Positions 35,771 through 47,278 of a stretch of 64,000 nucleotides of DNA are shown piece after piece. The stretch lies in contig PVNU02000868.1 of assembly GCA_003013855.2 (NCBI GenBank), forward strand, positions 4,892,501 to 4,956,500. Reading direction: 5' to 3'. The notes beneath the pieces were generated by a model, which saw only the letters and a list, made by a program, of their open reading frames with translations, ran no database searches and was not told where the DNA came from. This stretch comes from Liriodendron chinense. Taxonomy: Eukaryota > Streptophyta > Magnoliopsida > Magnoliales > Magnoliaceae. The position numbers and the translations under genes were made by a program. The stretch's first letter is position 1; every line of letters starts with the position of its first letter.

Positions 35771-38700
35771 TCATTCACTGCTGCCAGTAGCCATCAAGAA
35801 CTCACCCTCACACACCACCTCACCCCCGACATAGGCCTTCCCTTCCATCTTTGCAATTCCAAAGCGCTTCTGCAACTTCACCAGTGTCATCCTCATAACC
35901 AAGGTGTCTCCGGCGATCACGGGTTTCCGGAACCTCACTTTGTCAATCCCTGCAAAGAAGAAGTTCTCGCGAGAGCCCCCCACCTCGGGTTGTAGCATCA
36001 CCAAGCCTCCGACCTGGGCCAAGGCCTGGATCACCACATTCATTGATCAAGAGAAGGAAGAAAAGTGTTAAGAGGAAAATCAATCAGTGCATTTCTTTGA
36101 GGGGCAGATTATTCATCTGCAGTTCCATAGGGAGCGGAGAAGCCGATATTGCAATGCATAACTCCATTGGCCTCCCCTCTTTTGCATAGAGAGAATCCAA
36201 AAAATGGACATAGAAAACCCCTCCAGATTCCAGCAGTAATTTCATTGTTTGGTTCAAAGTGTAGGTTTCCATTGAAATGTTAAAAGCCCAGCGGTTAAAC
36301 AACAAGATGACATCTCGGCCATGAAAATCAACATTTAACACTTTCTTTTTTGGAGAAGAAACCAATATCCAAGTTTCTTAGGGCCCATTTGATTTTTCGG
36401 GTTGACTGTAATTACTATGTAAATGGGTAATAATTATTTACATAGGTAATTATGGCATATTTTCCGATGTAGACAGTGACACTTACTTTTTCAACACTTA
36501 AAATGAGGATTTTGTGAGCTAAATGTGGGGCCCACCGTGATGTATATGGATTATCCACACCTTCCATCTGCTATGCCAGCTGAATTGAGGGCATAAGCCA
36601 AAACATGAGGCAGATCCAAAACTCAAGTGGACCACACCACAGGAAACAATGAGAATATAACGTCTACCGTTAACAACTTCTTAGGGCATCGAGAAGTTTT
36701 GGATTAGGCTTAGATTTGTGTTTTCCCCTTATCCTTGTCTATGTGACCTTATGAACCAGTTAGATGGCAAATAAACATCAATGTGGGGCCCATGAAGGAA
36801 ACAACTTTCAATGATGGGCGTATTGTGGCCACTCATTCGATTGGTGTGGGCCATAAGAGTGTTGGATCTGCTTCATTTTTTGGCTCATCCCCCAAAATGT
36901 TATGATAAAATGAATGAACGGTGCAAATATGTCAAATGCATCACAGTGGGACCCACAAATTATAGCCACTACTTTTGGACGGATTTTCCAGGCATGAATA
37001 CACCAACATTTTGAAACCGAGTAAAAATGTAATAATTACTTATTTACATGTAATATGAAAAATCAAACAAGCCCTTAGGGAAAACCTTGAAAAGGAAGAT
37101 TTCCATGGAAATATACTTTTCCGGTTTTCCCTGTTGTTGAAAGCAGGGTATCCAAGTTGTAAAAACATGTTATCGAAGTTGTTGCCAACCAATTTCCACA
37201 ATTTTCAAAGTCATGGAAATCCAATTTCCACAAGTGACTCCAATACTCAGATTTCTGGGTGTTTGGGGGCATGGAAATTGGATTTTCGCAGCCCCAAAAC
37301 TCAGATTTCAACATACCTTGGGGCAAGAAAAAGGGGCACGAATAATTTGAATTCCGCCCCCAAGAAAAGCCAATGAAAGAGAAGGGATGTGGGCCCCAGA
37401 CTTTGGCGAGGCTGAGTCCCACACCTCTCATCACTTTAATAGCAAATTTAGAGAGTTTTAATCAGTTTTTTTTTTTTTTTTTTTTTCCCTTCTTCTTCTT
37501 TTCTTTTCGTTTCTTTTCTTTCTTTCTTTCTTTTTGCTGAACATATGGGTTTAGGTGGAGTGATTTAACTAGTTTGACTTGATCCCTGCAAAAGGCTGAA
37601 GTAGGTCAAGACGTTTGGCCTTAATTCAACTCTATTCGATGATGGACAGTTGGTTTTAGGTGGGGGGTCCACAGTACATGATATGAATTACAGGAAAATT
37701 AGTTACCATTAGATTATTACATATAACCATGGGATGCAAGTATAAAAAAGAAAAATATATATATTCTTTTAATCTCAACTATCCGTTATTCTTTTGAGAA
37801 GTAATGAAAAACTTTTTTTTTCAGGAAAAACAACCAACCTTTAGCAAGACTCTTGGCCGACTCATTCACATCTCTTCTTACATCGCAAATGAAATGTGCA
37901 TCCCTAAGGCAATAGAACAAATTTCATTGAACATGGATTGGAATCTCCAATGGTTTAGAGTGCCTTCTATCTGTCCAGTTGGTGACACTTGAAGAATGGT
38001 CTTCACAATAACTAGACTCAATTACTTTCCCTAAAAATCTCAACCAAGCTTCCCTAGACCATCGACCACTCTGGTAGGTGGTACCAGAAGGATACCTGGT
38101 CCAATATGTGGCATGCTACGAGTAGGATCATGCAGGCTACTCCAATACATGCACTAATTATATGCAATACAATTTTATGTACAAATTGATATAGTAGTTT
38201 ACACAAAATGATGAATGTTCTTATTATAGATCCCGTCTACATGTATTATGTTAAAATTTATATGCATGCCAGTGCATAAATCAAAGTATCAATCTCTACA
38301 TTCTAAATATAAATTTATGAGTACAGAACCACAATTTTGGATCAGTATAAATAGCAATACTGATTGGAAACGGCCCATAAGCCAGATGACACTCTTCAAA
38401 CTGGAAAAGGTAGGGTTTATTGATTTAAGTTACACTGGTCCCCACTCAACCTAAGGTCAAAACCTCAGCCTTTGAGGCACATCCTATGCAAGCTGGCCTG
38501 AAAAAAGTGTAGCTGATGTTACCTTTTGGACACCAACCACTCCACTCAGATCTCAGCTTGCAGCATGCAGGGGGGACTTCAATCTTGGCACCAATGACAA
38601 AATACAGCACTGTAATTCCTTTACATTCTGGACGAAGAGAACCATCTAAATAATTGAATTGCTAGCTTCTCCAAGGGGGCCTCAGAATTGATGATAAATA

Positions 38701-39869
38701 TTAGTTCTCTCCGTCCATAATTCCCAGCAAAGAGACATCAAAAACATTCCCAAAGAATGGATCCTCTCTCTATAAACAGAGAGAGATATCCAAGCTTAGG
38801 AAGTCTACTGGTCAACTGATTGCCTCTCTCATATACTAGAAAAAGAAATGTTTAACCTTGAGGGAGTAGAACAAATTTCATTGAACATGAATTGGAACCT
38901 CCCAAGGCTCAAAATGTACTCTTAACCACCCAATTGATGACATTTAAATCTCCCTACACCATAACAGGAATCAATTGCTCTTTTTTCTAAGAGTACGAGC
39001 CCTCTCTAGGGGTAAAAAACTCCCCTTCGAGGCATCTCCTATGCCAGCCAGCAAGATGAAAGTGAAGATGATGTTGCCTTTCTCATCATGAAGGACAGCA
39101 ATCGGTCAACTTTTGCGAAGATGAATGGATAGAAGATTGTCATCTGTCATCAAAGTTCCTAAAATTGTATAGGATCGTGCCTAACAAAGAAGCATCATTG
39201 AGAGATTGTGTAGAACATCATGTGGGAATATGTATCAGGAACATTGATATCAGAAGAAATCAAATCTTGAGGAAGAGAGGGAGGACTTCCAAAAGATGCT
39301 TCAACAGCTGGAAGAAATGCACATTAGTCATGACAGCAACGACATTAGGATCTGGAAGAGAACCATCAACGATGTTCACAGAAAAATCCTATTTTTCATA
39401 ATTTTCAGGCCCAACTAAAGACAGTTTGCTAACTCAATGTGGAGTTAAAAAGGCCCCCCAATAGTAGTGTCTTTCATGTGGTTAGTGATTCTCAGAGAGG
39501 TGCTGACAGTTGACAAGCTGAAATGCATAGGTACTCCTATCCTGGTCCATTCTGTAGTAAAGGAATTCTTTGGAGTCTCATCCCATTCGCTCTCTGTTGG
39601 GAGATACGGAAAGGAAGAAAGAGCCAGATCTTCAAAGACACAAATTTCTCTAGAGGCGATCATAGAGAAGACTAAGTTTGTGGTTGAGTGGGTTTTCATC
39701 TCCAAGGAGGTTGAAGATCATTCAATAGCAGATATTTGCAGAAATTGGGCTACTGAGGTGAAGTTTTCACCCCAATCGGTTTGAAGCATGGACTCCTCCC
39801 CTGCAGAGTTTCTCAAACTGAATTTTAGTGGGTCCTCAATTGGTCCTTGGGAGGATGGCAAGTGTGTGT

Positions 39870-39900
<31 letters not shown>

Positions 39901-40564
39901 GGGGGGGGGGTTCTGAGAAATTTTTGACAGAGAGATGATCACTGTTTTCTCCGGGACCATTACGCTGCATCAAGCGGCTCATGTGGAGGCGATCAGGACG
40001 TGTGGGTCTCCATCTCCTTGCGTCATCTCCTCCCTCTACAACTATCATCAAAGGCCATGCGCTTAACTTAGGCATCCACTGGAGCTGAACCGTGGGTGCA
40101 TCACTACATTTTCAATGAAATCAAATCCTTGATTGCCAGATTAAATACTTCTTTCAGTCTTGTAAAAAGGGGCCAAATGATATGGCCATAAATCTAGTAC
40201 TGGAAGGTTGTAGCAGGTCATCTCTGTGTTTTAGGAATTGCATCCCATTTTTATTTTCATTCAATAAATGATTGTTGTTACTTGCTCAATTTCCACTCCA
40301 ACCTAGTTTTTACTTCATTCCGACTTTTATGCATTTAAACTCCCCCCAACCGTGGGTGCATCACTACATTTTCAATGAAATCAGATCCTTGATTGCTAGA
40401 TTAAATACTTCTTTCAGTCTTGTAAAAAGGGCGAAATGATATGGCCATAAATCTAGTACTGGAAGGTTGTAGCAGGAAATCTCTGTGTTTTAGGACTTGC
40501 ATCCCATTTTTATTTTCATTCAATAAATGATTGTTGTCACTTGCTCAATTTCCACTCCAACCTA

Positions 40565-40595
<31 letters not shown>

Positions 40596-43500
40596 CCCCC
40601 CCCCCCCCCCCCCCCCTCCCAATTAAGGAGACAAAGCATCCCTTTTTTAGGAGGCCAATTTGCATTAGATAGGGATGTATTTTTATGCTGTAATTGTCAA
40701 TATCGCACGTGCAAATGCATGAGCATGATAGAGTGTTTTGAAACTTGATTATAAAGATAACTTTAAAGAGGTGCACTCCAAAGCTAATGTGCATCCCACA
40801 TGATGCATACAGGATATCCAACCCGTCCATCAGATTACACGTAAACCATGAGATAGGCCTCGTATTGAAATCGATGGTAGGCATCACTCTTGACTTGTTA
40901 CCTGTGGTTGGCCCACCTTAGTTTCAGATTGGGCTGATTTTTTTTATACCAAGGGTACCTTGAGGTCATGCATCTGAAGGACGGTTGGATGTCCTTAATA
41001 CATCACAATAGCCGCACTTCTGCTTGCTAGCACTGTAGCTTACAGTGGTACCGGTAACATCGGGGTGTGTCCCAATTTCAAAATAGCAGATTGTTATGAT
41101 GACTTGAAATTCAAATAAAAAAAATATTGAATAACATTTATGATCATGTTATCGAAGTGAATTTTGAGAGGGATGGGCAACCAAAGGTGTCCTCGCGGCA
41201 CGTATATTCCAAATCAATGACAGTATAGAGCATTTCGTAGCCATTGGTAAATGGTTAACTTAAAATCATCCAATCAAAGTGGTTTTCAAAAGAGATGTTG
41301 GATCAAACGTATGGACTAATATCCACATATGTCACTTCTAAAAAGACACTACAACTTAGAAAATGGTGGTGAACCACTTTTAGTTTCTGTCCTAAGGCCA
41401 GAGGCAAATATCAAATGGTCAACTATGTGCAAATTCAATACAAATTACAACTCTGTCCTTCTCATATGAAAACAGCCTAAATAAGATAGTTCCATTAATC
41501 AGTTTGCTTTGGATAGAGATGTAATTTTTATGTTATATAATCCCAATCATAGAGATCCTAATTTGTCCCTTACAAAATGAACAGCTGAGTAATAGTACAT
41601 AAAACTGTCCTAACAAAGGAATGGGTTATGAGTTGCCATCAGGCTTCACTCATTCGTCTCAAAACTCATCACCAACCCTTCAAAGATCCCTAATTAATAA
41701 TCACTTCAAACAATCCTGTGATAAAGGGTGAAATGAAATGGATAAACAAATACCCAGCCTTGTTACTAAAGAGTGAAAATGAGTCTCTTTGGCATAACAT
41801 ACGAAATCTAGAATATCAAGCAGAATAAAACCTATTTTGTCTAAGACTATTGTAAGAAAGGTTTCTCCAATCGATTAATGGGGTAATCCTAATCTAGATT
41901 TACCATGTCAGCTGTCACTTAAAAATTCTACTTCCAAAACAATAGTAACCTGACCTAAGCAATAGGAAATGGAAGTGGGGGGAGGAGTGGAACATACCCC
42001 CCCCCCCCCCCAAATAAAAAAAAAAAAACTTACAACCCCAAACATCTGGTAACAATAACATCTGAAAGCAAGAAGACTACACAGAAAGAATACTTTGGGC
42101 AACTATAAACTAAATACATTATCTTGCTGACACTACAATGAGTGTTTTCATGAAGAAATTACCTTAGTCATGAGTGTTGTCAAATGAATGTCCCAAGCAT
42201 GTTACAGTACACAAATCCATTGATATCCACTTCTTAGTAGCAGGAATCCCCTTTATTGAGATGCCACTTCCCCTCCAGCATCTCAATCCTGATTCTCATA
42301 CTCCTATTGCCCCTAACAACCACCACCACTAACATGTTCCCACCAAGACGACTTTAACTTTGTTGATTTGTATTATTGTAGCATTTGTGATTTTTATTCT
42401 TGCTAAGTTCATTAAAAACTTGTTCTAAATATTTTATTTAAGAATAAGTTTTTAACTAATCCTTTTCTTTTAGATGTATGCACCTTGCCTTCACACGGGC
42501 ATTGTAATTGCAGAATATTGATTGGAGTTTGAAGATATAATATTCGTTTCTGGAATATCCCAGTAGTTTTTGAGGAGATAATTGGTAGAATTAAGAACCT
42601 TGTCACGGAATGAGTTCTCTACGTAAAAAAAGCCTAGTAGTATTTTCGGCTTTCGTTTGGGCATTTTTTTAGTTTGTATTCTTTCCTCACTTTTTGGCAT
42701 GCTCTCTAATAAAATCGTTGTTACCTCTAAAAAAAAAATCTTTGCTGGAAGTTTGGGGTATTTATTCCGTAGCCCTTCAAAGAGAAGATCCAGATACATA
42801 TAACCTATTTGCTTCATAAATAAACGCAGCACTAAAATCAGATAAAAAAACATCAATTTCTTCAGGTACCGCTCACATTGACCACTTAAGCACATTAGAA
42901 TGGAAAACGTCCTAAAAATTAAATTCCGCTAACTAAATCTCATTGATAACTCAATGATAGTAATTAACCTATGTAATAGACTATTAGATAGTGCTTGGTT
43001 GTAATCGGCCTATGTAGTAGTCTATTACATTGTGCTTGTGGGAGTTGTGTGCTCTCATTGCTGGTCCCAGCCCGGATAAAGGAGAAAGGTTGCCTTGGGT
43101 TGGTGACCGACATCAAACTTATGCCATAACTTTCATCATGGATTGGATCCGAACTAAATCTCATTGATGTAACCACCTATGGTTCAAATCTCATTAGAAG
43201 TCCTGAATCAGTTCCAATCAACAGCGAAATTGATGTCATTTTTTTAGGCATTTTGATTCTTGTGCATATATCCGAGTCCACACTCATTCTTGTGTCCATG
43301 TTCACAGCACGAGTAGAATTCACGTGGCTATGAGAACTCGATCTCAATTTTACTGTCTAAGCAATGACGTTCTACAAGAACTAGCCACCATTGAAGAATC
43401 AAGAAATATAAAGACAGAAGAAAGGTGAAACCAAAAGCACGAAACAAGAGTATCTTAACTCTCCCACACTCAATATATATAAAAGCGAGAAACCTAACCC

Positions 43501-44839
43501 TACCCAAACTGTATAATTCATAATGCCTAACAAAGAGCTGCCACATAAACACTTGTCACAGAGCAACTAACAACTAATTACCAAGTTCAATACTAACTCG
43601 ACGCTAGCAGTATCCTAGATAACCTAGCTTAACAATAACTCTCAACAACTGAAATTTCTACAATCAAGACCATTGATCGGCATCCAAAAATGAGGAGACA
43701 ATTGTCGTGGGACTGGGAATCACTTTGGTGCTCTTCCATACCGTAGGGTTTTTCTAGGATTTTTCTTGTATTTCTTTCAGTGTATTGCAATGGGGTTGCT
43801 AATCCCCTTTTATAGATTCCAATCCATCATTTTACCCATTGGATCTTCAATAACGCAGAGAGAAACGCCTCCATCATGCTCTGGAAATGCTAATTCACAT
43901 TAACCCTTTGATTTGAACAGTTGAAAACCAATTTTAGAAAATAAATATTTCTGTAATCTTAAAAGTATTAAAAACAGTTTAAACATATGATTAGCAAACC
44001 ATTGTGGGGATTACCCAGGTCTCCACCATCAATGGCCAGGATCAAGAGAGACTCATGGCCATTGATCCAACAACACTGCAGATTTTTTCCTCCCTTAATA
44101 CAGGATTCTGTGCCAACAACAACCTTAACAAGGAACTTGTAATCTTACTAAGAACACAAAAAATAAAGAAACCATGCTTGAAAAGAAATGAGAATTACGA
44201 TGAGAAATACCTCAACCATAAGAACTCCGGGCATAATTGGCCGCTCGGGAAAGTGCCCAGGGAAGAAGTTATCGTTTATCGTCACATTCTTGATAGCAAC
44301 AGCCGAAACACCTGGATTGTATTCAATAACTCTATCCACAAGCAAAAATGGAAACCTAAACCAAAAACCCTAAAAATCAATGACAGCAGGAAAGAAGAAA
44401 ATACAGATATCTCTGGTCATTGAATTGGACTGAAATTGAAAAATATCAAAACTCCAGTACGAAAACTCACCGATGAGGCAAAATGTTACGAATCTGGTTG
44501 ATGTCCATCACGGTCGGAAATGCTGGAAATCCTGCGAAATCCGGCAGATTTCGGTACGGAAACTATATGTAAGCTGACGGAAAGGCGTGCAAAGGAAAGG
44601 AGGAGATGGAGGGAACAAGACCTACTCTTTTCGATCGGTAGTTCTTCACCGGCGCCATCTGAGGAGCATGCGACGAAGCTAGGCCTTTTCTTGGTTCCAA
44701 TGGACGAGCGGAGAGAGATAGGGTTAGGAAGAGAGTGTGAGAATCTTGTTGAAGGGAAATTAGAAGAGAAGGGAGAGAGACGGCGGTGCGAAGGGACAGG
44801 AGGAGAAACGATGGATTTCACCATGGCTGTAGCTTCCAT
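35771..44839 (-). CDS. FABZ: Plastid 3-hydroxyacyl-ACP dehydratase, four exons
   Basis: Exons on the minus strand: 44839-44626, 44531-44471, 44355-44211 and 36025-35771. All introns are GT-AG (94, 115 and 8185 bp), and the joined length is 675 nt, giving 224 residues, the size of plant FabZ proteins. The enzyme removes water from 3-hydroxyacyl-ACP in each cycle of plastid type II fatty-acid synthesis. Residues 1-65 are Ser/Arg-rich with no acidic residues early on, a typical chloroplast transit peptide. Then come MDINQIRNILPHR, FPFLLVDRVIEY, FFPGHFPERPIMPGV with the catalytic His, and VLMVE with the catalytic Glu as the last codon of exon 3. The hot-dog fold ends with KLQKRFGIAKMEGKAYVGGE. 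Position 2 of exon 4 is Leu where the partial copy at 13700 has the usual Met. A CT-rich tract lies just upstream of the ATG. Confidence 0.93.
36381..37074. mobile_element. PIF/Harbinger (Tourist)-like MITE with TTA duplication
   Basis: The 694 bp element has inverted ends GGGCCCATTTGATTTTTC and GAAAAATCAAACAAGCCC. TTA occurs on both sides (36378-36380 and 37075-37077), and the empty site is preserved at 14054-14056 in the duplicated block. TTA plus GGG-starting ends fit the PIF/Harbinger superfamily. No coding capacity. The middle (about 36525-36955) is a copy of the palindromic module. It lies in FabZ intron 3. Confidence 0.9.
39070..40236 (+). pseudogene. LINE (L1-type) 3' remnant, right copy
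   Basis: Collinear with 16030-17165 and carrying the same protein pieces (YRIVPNKEASLRDCVEHHVG, SLEAIIEKTKFVVEWVFISKEVEDHSIADICRNWA). It is interrupted by a (GT)n run and 27 consecutive G at 39862-39910, where the left copy has a short G run. It lies inside FabZ intron 3 on the opposite strand to the gene. Confidence 0.7.
40089..40568 (+). repeat. 260 bp tandem duplication in FabZ intron 3
   Basis: accgtgggtgcatcactaca starts at 40089 and again at 40349, and similarity continues to about 40568. The left duplicated block has a single unit from about 17007, so this duplication arose after the block was copied. The second unit ends in (CT)n followed by 22 C (40595-40616). Confidence 0.85.
42363..43721. 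other. 1.36 kb segment absent from the duplicate, flanked by ACTTTG
   Basis: In the left block aactttg runs directly into gtgctcttc (18953-18968). Here the two halves are separated by 1359 bp, with ACTTTG at 42357-42362 and 43722-43727. This fits an insertion with a 6 bp target duplication or a deletion between short repeats on the left. No transposon ends or proteins are recognised. A fragment near 43060-43100 (agcccggataaaggagaaagg) looks like old dispersed repeat. Confidence 0.6.
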
Positions 44840-44860
44840 TCTTACAGAAGAAGAAAAGCA

Positions 44861-44861
<1 letters not shown>

Positions 44862-44894
<33 letters not shown>
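44862..44894 (-). promoter_or_regulatory. CT microsatellite in the FabZ leader
   Basis: On the coding strand this is a (CT)n tract ending about 22 bases before the ATG. CT-rich leaders are common in plant housekeeping genes. No clear TATA box was seen upstream, so the transcription start is not fixed. Confidence 0.45.
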
Positions 44895-44895
<1 letters not shown>

Positions 44896-45004
44896 GTGGG
44901 ATTTTCCGTTTGAATCTTGAAAGAGAGTGTAGGAGCGACGGCGAAACCAGAATCCTCTACAACGCCTGTTATAGAAGCGCGTGCAACGTCCTATTTCTTC
45001 GGGT

Positions 45005-45420
45005 CCCACAGTGATGTTTGTATGAAATCCACTCCGTCCATCAGTTGAAACACCTCATATTAACCGTACATTTAAATTATTATATTAATACAAGAATTAG
45101 GTGGGTGATATAACGGAAATAATAAAAAATCACGCTACAAAATTCATTCACTATGGCCAAGATGAGTTCTATACCAGACTAATTTTTAAAAGATATCTTC
45201 ATAGTGGTGGGTCTTAAATGATGAACGGGTTGGATGGCATATAAACAATAATGTAGACTCCAAGAAGGTTTCTATGGTAGTCGTCCCCTCTCCACTGTTT
45301 CCTACAGTGTGGATCATTTGATTTATCAATGGTCCTGATTATTTCCATGAGGTTCTAGAATGATTTGTTAAAGATGATGGACGGAGTGGATTGGATGAAA
45401 CAATCAAAAATGGGTCCACA
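45005..45420. repeat. Palindromic module copy upstream of FabZ
   Basis: Edges ggtcccacagtgatgtttgta with tccactccgtccatc and gatggacggagtgga with gggtccaca are reverse complements. The centre keeps ggcatataaacaataatgtag and cactgtttcc. It lies about 170-580 bp upstream of the FabZ ATG, within possible promoter range. Confidence 0.75.
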
Positions 45421-46150
45421 TAGCTCAGGAATTGCACGCTCCTTCTCCGACAGGTATTGTAGAGGATTCCTTCCGGGATAGTACGGTTTGGTTTGGTTTG
45501 GTATTGGTTGGAGCGGGCGGAGATCTCAAGGAGGGTGGGACTTCGGAGCAAGGGATCACGTGAGCTCGTGAGCACTACGTACCATCCATCTCAACCGTTC
45601 ATTCAGTCCGTCATCCTGTCTATAAACAAATCTGTAAATGACATGATAGAACCGACTCTTTCATAATATCGCAGATACCTCCCTCCAACTTACGCGCGAC
45701 AGGGAGACATTACATCATTAGATCATAACTGTTTTGATCTTTGTCTCTCACCGTTCATTTGAATCCAGCAATTGGAAGTATTGGATCATCCATTTTCAGT
45801 TGAATTTTTTTAACAGTAGGCCATCTATAGTAGGATCCACTGGATGAACGGTCTTGATGCACCACTATTCCTCCAGTGTGTATGCTAGAGATGGATCTTA
45901 ATATAATATCCACTTTCAGGGCTAACCGGTGGGCTGAACCAAACCAACCTCAGATCCTTCCACGAACAGTTGGGTGCAATGAATGAATCTTTCCTTTTTA
46001 TATATGATCTGGGCCATCCAATTTTGCAAGTATTGAATGGACAGTTAGGATGATCTGATTCGTTTAATTTTGAGAACATGGTGAGTACGAGTTTGCTGGA
46101 CCCGACTTAGGTGCGACACGAACCAGTGATGTGGGTGGGACCCTGACCTG
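45421..46150. other. Intergenic, no supported gene
   Basis: Between two module copies. Short frames only. Confidence 0.4.
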
Positions 46151-46154
46151 TGGG

Positions 46155-47112
46155 GATCACCTCGATGTATGCAGTGTATATCTATGCCGTCCATCCGTTT
46201 TGCCAGTTATTGCATTGCCTGAAAGTGAAGCAGATCCAAATCTCAGGTGGACCACACTACAGGATATAGTGGTCACTGAACTCCTATTATTAAAAACTTC
46301 CTGACGGTCCACCGTAACGTTTATTTGCTGCTTGCCATCCAACTTGTTGGTAAGGTCAGGCGAACCTGGATCAAAGGAAAACACAAATATTGGAAAACTT
46401 TTGTGGCCTGCAAAAGGTTTTTAAGGGTCATTCACCAGTGTTTTCTCATGTTTGGACCACCTGAGATTTGGATTGCTTTATTTTTAGGGCCTGTTTGGAG
46501 CATGGATTTGGAACCCCCTGATTGTGTTTGGCACCCTAGATTTGGAATCCCCTCTAATCTAAAAGTATGATATTTACGGGGTTTGAATTTAATTACTAAA
46601 TCAACTTTAATATCTCTAATTAGTGTACCTATGTAATGTTTGACACAATGGTTGTAGTAAGCCCGTTGAAATATATACTTATGCGAAAAATGCTGAAATT
46701 CTGAGTCTTAAATGGGCCACAAGCACAAGATTACATCCGAATGACTAACCAATAATTTTTAATCGTTGGTTTACATGGACAATGTTTGGACAGCGTAGAT
46801 CTTTCTATTAAAGTAATTTTAGTGATGCAGTTGATACTCTGATTGTTTTGGGATATCATCAGTGGGCCATGTGCCTAATAGATTAGTAGCCTAGTGACAC
46901 ACATGTTACCCATGTGACTCTTGGAAGGATTTTAGATGTAATCTAAGCTTCCACCATGGATTTGAAAACCCTCATTTTGAAGGGATTTGAAACCCCTCAA
47001 ATCCCCCCAAATCCATGGTGCCCAACGACACCTAAGGCTTATGCTATAAAATGATGTGGCAAACAAATAGACAATGTGGATGTACAACACATATATTGAG
47101 GTGGGCCCCACA
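46155..47112. repeat. Palindromic module interrupted by a MITE
   Basis: The module's left part runs 46155-46486 and its right part 47033-47112 (cttatgctataaaatgatg through gaggtgggccccaca). The break falls in the conserved tcatttttgggctcatgcc block. The interruption is the MITE at 46487-47032. Confidence 0.72.
46487..47032. mobile_element. Tourist-like MITE nested in a palindromic module
   Basis: 546 bp with related inverted ends: gggcctgtttggagcatggatttgg at the left and ccaaatccatggtgcccaacgacacc at the right. The flanks share TA (left TTA, right TAA), so the target duplication is not fully clear. No coding capacity. The left end matches the partial copy near 12604. Confidence 0.7.
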
Positions 47113-47278
47113 GTTTTGTCCACCCACCACTCATTCAAGGCGAAGTCGTGTCCAAGTTTACACCACATTAAAGAGCTAATGAGGGCCACCCTAGCACTTA
47201 AAATTCCGAGGACCGTAGGCCCCACCACACATGTGGTTTGTCCAATGGCACGGGAACATCAAAAAGTAAAAAAATTAA

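Larger units (their letters stand above)
35804..43736 (+). repeat. Duplicated FabZ block, right copy
   Basis: Partner of 13482-18968 within the intact FabZ gene (exon 4 and most of intron 3). It is longer because of a MITE at 36381-37074, a tandem duplication near 40089-40568, expanded microsatellites and a segment at 42363-43721. Confidence 0.9.

Noticed and set aside
43060..43100. Retrotransposon-like tag (agcccggataaaggagaaagg)
   Set aside because: Resembles a widespread plant repeat, but there are no ends or proteins to define an element.
44520..45014. 164-residue plus-strand frame opposite FabZ exon 1
   Set aside because: Shadow of the real minus-strand exon and its CT leader.
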